In this document: piece after piece, positions 33,517 through 44,233 of the stretch | Layout: the number at the start of each line of letters is the position of its first letter | How positions within the stretch are numbered: the first letter of the stretch is position 1 | Assembly (NCBI GenBank): GCA_903813345.2 | Contig: CAIIXF020000012.1 | Location: forward strand, 31,316,501 to 31,378,500 | DNA: 62,000 bases | Source: Owenia fusiformis | Taxonomy: Eukaryota; Annelida; Polychaeta; Sabellida; Oweniidae | Direction: 5' to 3' | Translations under genes and position numbers: made by a program | The notes under the pieces: generated by a model | What the model was told of the DNA's origin: nothing | Seen by the model: only the letters and a program-made list of their open reading frames with translations | Database searches by the model: none

Positions 33517-36500
33517 ATGTTTGTAAACATTTTGATAGCAATATTAGTGAGTTCTGGGGTGAACTCTCAATGTGAGTATAAAAAAAATTAATTGGATATA
33601 ATAATTTGTTCTCTTTATTATATATTTATCTATCTTTTTTGAACTGATCGACGAAATGTATTTTTTAATTTTTATTTCATTGGCCTTTCGACTATTACTG
33701 CTGATCTGTATAATACGATTATATTTAGGAACGCGGACGGTGCTCTTTACTTTTGATAAATATTTTTTTCATTTTAAATTTAATTGTTGATCAGATTCTA
33801 ACGATATTTGCTATTATGCCCAAAATAGCAAACAAAAAACGCATTTTCAACTTCCAATAATATGATTTCGATTTTGGCTACAACTTTGTGTATACGAAGT
33901 TTGTATCTTCATACATGTACGTATTTGTCTATGTTGTCTGAATGGTTCTCCCATTTGAATTTATCACATATGATGTGATGATCTATCCAAATATGGTTGT
34001 CATTGGGTTGTAATGTAAGCCGTATACTTAAATGTATTTTAACTGCATTTTCGAATTTTTTCAATCTTTACCATGTTATACCTAACTGCTATCTAGAATT
34101 GAATGTTTCTTAGTTTGTAATATCTAAATTCAGTACAGAACTGATTTATTTCTTTATTTCAAGTTTAAAAATGCCACACAGCTAGAATGTGATGGAAAGG
34201 TCATTTTCCAAGGAGTTTCGATCATAATAATTCGTATTAACCCTATCGAATAGTGGTATATAATGCACAAAATCGGTACAGTAGGTTTATCATGAAAATA
34301 TCGAATATATAATTATTTTTTCCATCAAGGAAATTAAACTTTATTGGTTTTCATAGCCTGGTCATAGTTGTGGATATTCAGGAAGTAAAAGTACACTCCT
34401 TTCCATAAGTTTTGTAACCAGACGTTTTCATTAAACAGCATATCAAATCCTGTTCCAGTTTGATCTCTTAATTATTTACTTAATAACAGTAGTTTGCAAA
34501 ATTATGACATATTTGATTAGTTTATTTAAATCGTAACACAACAAGCTGTTAAAAGTGATTTAAAGGAACACACCGGTTACCAAGCTTATGGAGTTGAGAG
34601 TAAAATGCTCTACGTTAAAAGGGAGTGATTGTTGGATTCACTAATCAGATTATAACATATTGAAAATAATTTTCATGAAGAAAAGTAAACGGATTTGTAG
34701 TTTGCTGTTCTTTATATAGTTGGTTATTTTTAAATATCACTTTTAATTTTGATGTTTTCGATCACTAATTTTGTTTTTTAATAGATTTACTGAATGCATG
34801 CATATCATGCAAATATACTTCATCTAAAAAGCAACCATCCTCTACCCCCAATTGAATATAATCGATTATATTGACAAGATCCATCTACAAAATTACTTTG
34901 TCGTACTCGTGTTTGAATCATTTTCATCTGATTTTATTCTCTGGCATTTTTAAATCAACGTCCTCACAATGTTCAACAAGAAAAAGACAAAAGTCGTTCC
35001 ATTTCAAATTGGTCAATATTTTATGCTTATCATTGATATAAAGTCTTCGGGAAAATATCAAATCATGTTATTGATATTATATGAATAATGCAATATGCAT
35101 CACAAGTATCTGGGGTTTTGATTTCTGTAACTAGACTTTGCGAAGCGTCTACATGTTCTCATCTCATACTTTTTGATATAATAAATTGCTTTGTTTTTCA
35201 GTCACATGTGAAGTCGATTGGTCGATTCTGAATTCAAATTGTTATCGTTTCTTCGACACTGGTACGAAAGAGACAAAATATGGCGCTGCTGCGATTTGTG
35301 AAACGCATGGAGGAATATTGCTCAAAGAGGATTCGCCTGCCGTACATGCTCATGTGGATGTGTTACAGTAAGGGACATCATCAATACACCGCAACCAAAA
35401 ATGGTCGAGCGAATTTCTGATTTTTCCTCATCTGGGGTTTAGGGTTGGAATTAGGGTTAGAGTAAGAGTTGGGTTAGGGGTTGCGTTTTGTTTAGGGTTA
35501 GGGAGGGTTTCGGCCATTTTTGGTTGAGGCCCTAAAGGTTTTTACCTATTACGTTACAGTAAGTCCAAATTCATATTGTAAAGTATGCACGATGGTGTCA
35601 TGAATGTCGTGATGATGATTAGAGACTGGACATGTAACTGAAGTTTTATATTGGTATCATGGTCAACGAGGCGGTTACCCAGAATTCATAGAAAGTACTC
35701 TTCCCTCTTTAAGTTTGGCAAACGGACGTCTTCACAGGATAGCATATTAAAGGCTGTTGGTGTTTGATTCTCAATTTTAATCCTTATTTAGGCTACAATT
35801 GTATGGAAATGACAAACTTGATGAGTTCTTATGAATCATCAAACGTATACATGCTTTCATAAGTGGGCCAAATTAAAGGCGACATTTAGTTGCCGCACTC
35901 ATGGAGGTGGTGTACACGTATTTTCATGTAAAAGATCAACCCCTATAGCTTTGAGAACTAATCAATTAGAACAGTTTGGTGGATATCTCATCACTGATGG
36001 TAAATACTGAATTGGAAAAATATTTGAATATCGGCATGATATATCGGTAAATGTTGAGTTGAGATCAAAGGTGTAATATCTAGGCCAAGTTATCGATAGG
36101 CTAATTGTTGACCGATCCTATTAGCCTTGTTTGTATGTTTACACTAGCTACTACACCTAGCTATTCTAAACAAGGGTTCAGGGCTACATATCACACACGA
36201 ATCGATCATAGCCTCTTCCAAGGTCATCACTGGTATTCCGGCCTTGCGTAATATTGTCAACCCTTGTGTCTTCTATTGTTTTTGTAATGAGGTCATCTAT
36301 CGCAAGCATTCACACTCACAGACCGTTCTTAATATTCGTAATATTATGCTTTAACATGTACGGTTATAAACATCAGAAATTATGTCACCTGTTAAACCTT
36401 TTATATGTACAGTATTTTATTACATTATTAAGGAATAAATTGGATTGAAATAAATTATATCCTAACCCTTGAAACTGGACCAATTACTATTTTATATACC

Positions 36501-39500
36501 ATATTTTGTCGTATTAACAAAAGTATCAGGGTGATTCATTCACTCGTTCAAATATATTTTCTCCCAAACAAAACATAAAACCATCTAGTTTTATTTTATT
36601 TTGGACATGAATAAAATCGAATGAAACAGTTTCAGTTGTATACATTTATCTAAACACACTTTTCCTTTAGGACCTCAGATTATTGGACAGGTTTACAGAA
36701 GCAAGAGGACTTTGTTTGGATGACCAACGAGACAGCCTCGTTTTTATCGTGGGGTTTGGCAGCCGCAGCTAATTCAGAGTGCGTACGCGGTCCAGCTAGT
36801 GGATGGCAAGGCGACGACTGCTCGCTAACCCATCCATTCATTTGCGAAATAGAAGGTTTTCCGTTTGTTTGTTTGTTTGTTAGTTTGTTTGTTTGCTAGA
36901 CATGGCCAGTTTATGATAGAATAATAATACGTCTCTTTACAGTCGCAACACAAAGTTTGTGTAAAATGTAGAGATTTTATGGAAACCCTGTACAATACAT
37001 ATCTAGTACTCTCAGTCTCCAAGTAATTCGTTCAGTGCTATCACATTCCGAAGAACGCATCGAACGAAATGCTGCTGAGATATGATTCGCCTTATTATAT
37101 TCTCTGTCGTTTAGGACCAGCGAACTGTTCCTTGCCTTGGGCAGGCTATGCAAGTAACTGTTACGCAGAAAGTGCATCTCTCGGTTTCGTAAACATGAGT
37201 TGGGATCAAGCGAGATATTCTTGCGAAAGTGTTACCGCACACCTTGTAAGCATTGCAGACGCCTCTGAAAACGATTATATCGGCACCTTGCTGTGAGTTG
37301 TAAACATCATTGTTACTCTATTCTGTCAGTTGATCGACAGCGATTTGTTCAGGATTTTGTTTTTTTTCATTTTTCGACATTTTCAAAAGTGATCTAAATC
37401 CACAGATTGTCAGTCATAATTTTTCAACCATGATACTTTCTCCAAAAAGCAACTTTATCAACTTCATTCAAATTACAGATCTGATGGCTGGTTTGGCATG
37501 AAATGTGACTCCTACTTTTGGCCCGATGGCTCCCTTCTATCGTGGACCATGTGGGAAGGCAACGGCCCGAATTCGGACACACCAGCCGAGCAAAGCTGTG
37601 CCTATACTGATGCTAGTAAAGGAGCATGGAAGACAGGTGACTGCAACGATAATTCAAAAGGCGTGTTTAATTATATATGTGAAAAATACGCCATTGATAT
37701 TGACGAATGCACCGATACCACACATAATTGTGACGTCAATGGATTCTGCACAAACTCATATGGTAGTTTTGTTTGCACGTGTAATGAAGGGTTTACTGGA
37801 AATGGGGTTGTTTGTACTGATATCGACGAATGTTTAGTTACAACTACGTGTAGCACAGACGCTACTTGTACAAACTCTGTAGGTAGTTTCACATGTGCTT
37901 GCAATACTGGATATACCGGTAATGGCTTAACATGTGCTGATATTGACGAATGTGTGGATCCAAGCACTTGTGACACGAACGCCTTATGTTCAAACGCAGC
38001 TGGAAGTTTTACATGTGCTTGCAATACTGGATATACCGGTGATGGCTTAACTTGTGCTGATATTGACGAATGTGTGGATCCAAGCACTTGTGACACAAAC
38101 GCCGTATGTTCAAACGCAGCTGGAAGTTTTACATGTGCTTGCAATACTGGATATACCAGTGATGGTTTAACATGTGCTGATATTGACGAATGTGTGGATC
38201 CAAGCACTTGTGACACGAACGCCGTATGTTCAAACGCAGCTGGAAGTTTCACGTGTGCTTGCAATACTGGATATACCGGTAATGGCTTAACTTGTGCTGA
38301 TATTGACGAATGTGTGGATCCAAGCACTTGTGATACGAACGCCGTATGTTCAAACGCAGCTGGAAGTTTCACATGTGCTTGCAATACTGGATATACCGGT
38401 AATGGCTTAACTTGTGCTGATATTGACGAATGTGTGGATCCAAGCACTTGTGACATGAACGCCGTATGTTCAAACGCAGCTGGAAGTTTCACGTGTGCTT
38501 GCAATACTGGATATACCGGTGATGGTTTAACATGTGCTGACATTGACGAATGTGTGGATCCAAGCACTTGTGACATGAACGCCGTATGTTCAAACGCAGC
38601 TGGAAGTTTCACGTGTGCTTGCAATACTGGATATACCAGTGATGGTTTAACATGTGCTGATATTGACGAATGTGTGGATCCAAGCACTTGTGGCACAAAC
38701 GCCGTATGTTCAAACGCAGCTGGAAGTTTTACGTGTGCTTGCAATACTGGATATACAGGTGATGGTTTAAGTTGTGCTGACATTGACGAATGTGTGAATC
38801 CAAGCACTTGTGACACGAACGCCGTATGTTCAAACGCAGCTGGGAGTTTTACGTGTTCTTGCAATACTGGATATACCGGTGATGGCTTAACTTGTGCTGA
38901 TATTGACGAATGTGTGGATCCAAGCACTTGTGACACGAACGCCGTATGTTCAAACGCAGCTGGAAGTTTCACATGTGCTTGCAATACTGGATATACCGGT
39001 GATGGCTTAACTTGTGCTGATATTGACGAATGTGTGGATCCAAGCACTTGTGACACGAACGCCGTATGTTCAAACGCAGCTGGAAGTTTCACATGTGCTT
39101 GCAATACTGGATATACCGGTGATGGCTTAACTTGTGCTGATATTGACGAATGTGTGGATCCAAGCACTTGTGACACGAACGCCGTATGTTCAAACGCAGC
39201 TGGAAGTTTTACATGTGCTTGCAATACTGGATATACCGGTGATGGTTTAACATGTGCTGACATTGACGAATGTGTTGATCCAAGCACTTGTGACATGAAC
39301 GCCGTATGTTCAAACGCAGCTGGAAGTTTCATATGTGCTTGCAATACTGGATATACTGGTGATGGTTTAACATGTGCTGATATTGACGAATGTGTGGATC
39401 CAAGCACTTGTGACACGAACGCCGTATGTTCAAACGCAGCTGGAAGTTTTACATGTGCTTGCAATACTGGATATACTGGTGATGGCTTAACTTGTACTGA

Positions 39501-41279
39501 TATTGACGAATGTGTGGATCCAAGCACTTGTGACACGAACGCCGTATGTTCAAACGCAGCTGGAAGTTTCACGTGTGCTTGCAATACTGGATATACCGGC
39601 GATGGTTTAACATGTGCTGATATTGACGAATGTGTGGATCCAAGCACTTGTGACACGAACGCCGTATGTTCAAACGCAGCTGGAAGTTTCACATGTGCTT
39701 GCAATACTGGATATACGGGTGATGGTTTAACTTGTGCTGATATTGACGAATGTGTGGATCCAAGCACTTGTGATACGAACGCCGTATGTTCAAACGCAGC
39801 TGGAAGTTTTACATGTGCTTGCAATACTGGATATACCAGTGATGGTTTAACATGCGCTGATATTGACGAATGTGTGGATCCAAGCACTTGTGATACGAAC
39901 GCCGTATGTTCAAACGCAGCTGGAAGTTTTACGTGTGTTTGCAATACTGGATATACCAGTGATGGTTTAACATGTGCTGATATTGACGAATGTGTGGATC
40001 CAAACACTTGTGACACGAACGCCGTATGTTCAAACGCAGCTGGAAGTTTCACGTGTGCTTGCAATACTGGATATACGGGTGATGGTTTAAGTTGTACTGA
40101 CATTGACGAATGTGTGGATCCAAACACTTGTGACACGAACGCCGTATGTTCAAACGCAGCTGGAAGTTTCACGTGTGCTTGCAATACTGGATATACGGGT
40201 GATGGTTTAAGTTGTACTGACATTGACGAATGTGTGGATCCAAGCACTTGTGACACAAACGCCGTATGTTTAAACGCAGCTGGAAGTTTTACGTGTGCTT
40301 GCAATACTGGATATACGGGTGATGGTTTAAGTTGTGCTGATATTGACGAATGTGTGGATCCAAGCACTTGTGACACAAACGCCGTATGTTCAAACGCAGC
40401 TGGAAGTTTTACGTGTGCTTGCAATACTGGATATACGGGTGATGGTTTAAGTTGTGCTGATATTGACGAATGTGTGGATCCAAGCACTTGTGACACAAAC
40501 GCCGTATGTTCAAACGCAGCTGGAAGTTTTACGTGTGCTTGCAATACTGGATATACCGGTGATGGTATAAATTGTGCTGATATCGATGAATGCCTAATAA
40601 GAACTGACAATTGTCATGCAAATGCGACATGCACGAATGTCTTGGGATCATTTCAATGTAGCTGCAATGTTGGTTTATTTGGCGACGGTGTTGTTTCCTG
40701 TTCTGGTAAGGCAGGATTGACTAATATTATTAAACGACTAACCCAGCCTAGCTAAGCAAAAAACTCTTAGTAAAGAAGAATGTATTCCAATTGATTTCCT
40801 ATATATCATAAGGCAGATGTACCAAACTTGGTCAGAGGTCAAGGTCAGGGTCAATTGTCAAAACTTTCAAGATTTTCGAAATTTTAAAATGAATACCCAC
40901 ATGTAACGTTTACTTGATTTGATTTCGAAATGCTTTTTGTAGCCTAACACTTGTGTCTTCAAAACATATTAAAAACATTAATATTTCTTTTTCAACAGCA
41001 ACAACAATAGTGACACATCCCAAGAGATCCATACAAGAAACAAGGGCTGTTTCGGGAGAAAGACTTGTCAATCATGCTCTTTACTCTCTATCAACGAAAT
41101 CTCGTATTTTCTGCTCGTCATTCTGTCTTAACAATAGCAACTGCGTCGCCTTTAATTTCAGTAAACTTTTGAAATTTGACAACTGTGAACTACTGCACAC
41201 AAAGCGACAAGAGGCGTCCAGTGGCAGTATCATTTTAGACCAAAATTGGAACTACCACGATATCATCCTGCGGAATTAG
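33517..41279 (+). CDS. Secreted protein: two C-type lectin domains, 25 EGF, PAN-like
   Basis: Six exons (33517-33571, 35202-35367, 36671-36855, 37115-37292, 37479-40705, 40999-41279) join in frame with GT-AG sites. They encode 1363 residues. Signal peptide: MFVNILIAILVSSGVNSQ. C-type lectin domain 1 is about 20-133 (WTGL motif, ends HPFICEIE) and domain 2 about 137-263 (ends FNYICEK). Neither has a clear EPN/QPD sugar motif, although domain 2 has NGPNSD at that place. Residues 268-1270 are 25 calcium-binding EGF domains starting DIDEC, with CSNAAGSFTCAC matching the Asp/Asn hydroxylation consensus. The C-terminus (FCSSFCLNNSNCVAFNF, then C) resembles a PAN/apple domain. No transmembrane segment is present, so it is probably an extracellular matrix or mucosal recognition protein. 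Family role is inferred. The 25 EGFs share one exon, which is unusual. Confidence 0.9.
33572..35201 (+). other. Lectin gene intron 1, no feature seen
   Basis: AT-rich intron that separates the signal-peptide exon from the first lectin exon. I found no repeat, element or further exon in it. Confidence 0.5.
35385..35545. repeat. Telomere-like TTAGGG tract between inverted ends, in intron 2
   Basis: Degenerate TTAGGG/GGGTTA repeats (about 35435-35515) are flanked by 'caaccaaaaatggtcga' and 'tcggccatttttggttg', which are inverted copies. The tract is thus packaged as a small inverted-repeat unit. The rest of intron 2 (35546-36670) shows nothing recognisable. Confidence 0.75.
36857..36900 (+). 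repeat. GTTT microsatellite at a splice donor
   Basis: About nine 'gttt' units, one altered, start immediately after exon 3. Intron 3 therefore opens with a low-complexity T/G tract right beside its donor. Confidence 0.85.
37939..40578 (+). repeat. 22 near-identical 120 bp EGF-coding repeats
   Basis: EGF domains 3 to 24 of the lectin gene keep exact 120 bp phase (40 residues). Copies differ at a handful of positions, mostly third-base c/t changes and recurring ACG/ATG/ACA, GGT/AGT and GCT/ACT variants. Each contains a 'ggatcc' site. Domains 1, 2 and 25 at the edges are clearly diverged, the pattern expected when unequal exchange homogenises the middle of an array. Confidence 0.95.
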
Positions 41280-41947
41280 ATGAAGTTGGTAGCATATTAG
41301 TTGCATTTACAGGAAATGCAACGGCCTAATTGTTTAATTAATTAAACAATCACAAATCATTGCTGTGGAATTAGTATCATGGCGTAAGGTTAATCGTAGT
41401 ATTACAAGTTGTATCTGTAGTTATCTATGACAACGCACAAGACATAGTATTGCTAGTTACAACGCTGCAGACAAAATAACGAAGTCAAAGAATGTCAAGG
41501 GGTCAAGGTGAAATTGCGTGCATCCGTGCAACAAAACCCCTAAGAATTTTATTCGTCAGCTGACTATCTCAGTTTGCAATTTCAATAGCTTATCACACTC
41601 TAGACAGGGCTAACCCGCCCCTAGTGACTTTGACTATCGGAGTTTTAGTACACCAGGGCCGAGGTTTGACATGTATTATTCGGCAAAGTTGATGAAAAAT
41701 ATTTTTAACGTAACACCATTTGCTACTATCTTAGACTGTGTAATCCCTGATGATTACATGCGATATCTTTGTCACAATTGAATCGTATTACCCTGCGTGC
41801 AGAGTCTAGTTAAACTACAAACGAAGCTCTCTTTTAAGAAGTGAAATCAAACGAATGCAAAGGGTAGAATCGGATATGATGAATTGTTAAAGGATGTATA
41901 TCACTATCAACTATCAGCTCGTACGAGATTTTCGCGAGATAACAGCG
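41280..41947. other. No recognisable feature
   Basis: The 3' flank of the lectin gene. 'cctaattgtttaattaattaaacaa' near 41325 is a small AT palindrome. No nearby AATAAA is obvious. Confidence 0.4.
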
Positions 41948-42149
41948 CAGGGGCGGATCTGGGAACCAACAAGGGGGGGGGGGCAAAGTTTAGGTCAGAG
42001 AAAAAAACGTTTGGGCCCCTAAAAGGCAAAAGTGGGCCCAAATTTTGAGGCCCATTTTCTTCAAAATTTGGCCTGAATTTTAAAAATAAGGCCTTAAAAG
42101 GCTTTTTGGGGCCTTAAGGCCTTTTTTGGCCCCCCATTATCCGCCAGTG
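41948..42149. mobile_element. hAT-like MITE 1
   Basis: It starts CAGGGGCGGATC and ends ATCCGCCAGTG, the widespread hAT terminal type. It is flanked by a direct repeat close to 'cagcg(c/t)a'. The interior is G-runs and 'ggccttaaaaggc'. A related copy is at 60431-60747. Confidence 0.8.
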
Positions 42150-42877
42150 CAGCGTATAGCTTGGAAAAGTAATTAACCGGGTAGTTCTGTTTCATGTTTT
42201 GTTCAGTGAATAAGTTACAACGTTTTCCGATCGCTTCGTGAAATCAATACAAATTATAATATTATTTCGATTCATCCCAGGAAATCCAGTACCATTTTGA
42301 AGCCAAGCAGCGTCACCTCGTAATGGTGCAAGAATTTCTTAGATTAAGGCAAGGAACTCCGAGAAAAGCGAAAACTCAAGATTTTGAGTTTTTTGCGTTC
42401 TCAACTTTTAGAAAATTAATATGATGATGGCACCAGATGCACCTCTTGGGCAGTGACAAATCTCAGATCAATAAATAAAACCCCAGAGGTGCAAGAATGC
42501 ACCTTATCACACTCGAAATAAATCATCACAATATTAGGAATTACAGACCCCCGAAATATCCGTAATAGGAAACATTTGTTTACTGTTTATATGATGCACA
42601 GTTGTAAATAGTATTATACATTGTACATAATGATTGTTTTAATAAAAATTCAGTGCAAAAAATCATCAGAAAGACACGGGCCTCTTAAAAATTATCGTTT
42701 TTTGCCAAGGGACCCCCGAATCGTCCTTGAAATCCCACCCGACCAGACAGATGGAGAGGCCGCATGTGGAAGCCAAACTGTTCTCGCTTTACCCAAGTGT
42801 TTGGACTCTTGCCCGGTTCGTTTCTGATGGCTCAAGTACGGGGCATTTTGTTCTTTTTCTTGATACCTGGGGGGAAA

Positions 42878-43577
42878 CAGTGGCGTAGCGTGGCAATTTT
42901 ACTAGGGGACGCAAAATTCCAAAATTGGGATGGGGAGGGGGGGGGGGGGTTACCCGATACGCATTCATTTCCACTTGAAATTTACTCATAAGTACTCATT
43001 ATAAGTATTGCAGAAATTCAAGCAAAAATTATTTTGAACATTTAAAAAATCTATTATCGTTGTAAAAATCTTACCTGAATAATTTACACTGAACAAAAAG
43101 ATGTCTGCAGCAGACAGCACTGTTGATTACTCTTATTCAATGTCGTCCGATAAGATTTATGGATGAAAGGTACAGCCAAATCTTGCTTGAATATTATTAT
43201 AGTATATAGATATTAGCGTAATTGATTAACTATCCTTAATCATTAAATTCAAAAGATACTTACGCCAAAACTGGAGCTGGATTCGGCACATGAGCAGCCA
43301 TTGTGTACTTAATACGGGGAGGTCATATGGATTATATAAGAGTATTCACGAAATTATGAGAGTATAATTTGAAAGAATCATTAATGACATGTCGGGACTA
43401 AAATAAACACCTAATTTCTATGGTTGAACCCTGTTCAAAGATACGAAATGATAAGGTTGAACAATGGCTTTGCTTATTAAAACTTGAGAAATTTAGAATT
43501 TCCAAATATTCAGATAAACATTGGATTGTTCCAGTGGACGCATTTGCGTACTTTGCGTAAATGACGCTACGCCACTG
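42878..43577. mobile_element. hAT-like MITE 2
   Basis: The ends CAGTGGCGTAGCGT and ACGCTACGCCACTG are inverted. 'ggaaa' lies on both sides. It is 700 bp long, contains a G run near 42940, and has no transposase. Confidence 0.8.
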
Positions 43578-43954
43578 GGAAATCTCATTAACTATTACGC
43601 AATGCACCACCTCCGCGGGCAATTCAAAAACGCAGTATTATCATAAACATCCTTAGAACCAATGACTGGACCGTAAGTATAATCAGCAACTGCATGTAAG
43701 TACGCCCCATTCATAGGTTTGGCAAACAAAGGTTCTTTATTCAATATAGCGTGTTAAAGCCCGTTATTGTTTATTTACTTTTCACTGAATTCAAAGATGC
43801 CATTAATTTAAGTCATTAGAGGTTTGATATGCTGGCAAATCTTACGAAACAAAGAGAATTAGGTATCAACGTTAGATATATTAATAGAAATTCCTCTTTT
43901 ACACAAAACTGTTAATAAGCCTTATTTCTGCTAAATTTACCCTTCAGATCTTTT

Positions 43955-44091
43955 ATGCCCGGGTCACATTTGCTCCGATGCATCGGCCGGCGCCCGGCCG
44001 ATTGAGTGTTTTGTTCAATATTGTATTCAATTTTGAAAAAAATACTCAATCGGCCGGGCGCGAAAATCGGAGCAAATGTGACTAAGGCATT
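43955..44091. mobile_element. Short foldback MITE, copy B
   Basis: Arms of about 55 bp pair 'gtcacatttgctccgat' and 'cgcccggccgattgagt' with their complements. It is GC-rich at the arm centre. Same family as 13388-13503. Confidence 0.8.
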
Positions 44092-44233
44092 AGCAATGCA
44101 TTTTTGAGTTGAGAAATACATACTAGGCTATATTAACGTGGGTATGGTAAATTACTCATTTCTATCTACGTCAGATTTGAAATTGTCAGGTCTGTTTTCA
44201 TTTCTTATGTTAAATGTGACACATTCTATTTAT

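Noticed and set aside
35435-35515. True chromosome end
   Set aside because: The TTAGGG tract is short, degenerate, inside an intron and bounded by inverted repeats, with genes on both sides.
37939-40578. Regular spaced repeats as a CRISPR-like array
   Set aside because: The unit is coding with no unique spacers, and this is an animal genome.
37671-40610. 979-residue open frame on the minus strand across the EGF array
   Set aside because: It is the antisense shadow of a stop-free 120 bp repeat: one open repeat gives an open frame for the whole array. The plus-strand reading has correct EGF cysteines, splice sites and phase.
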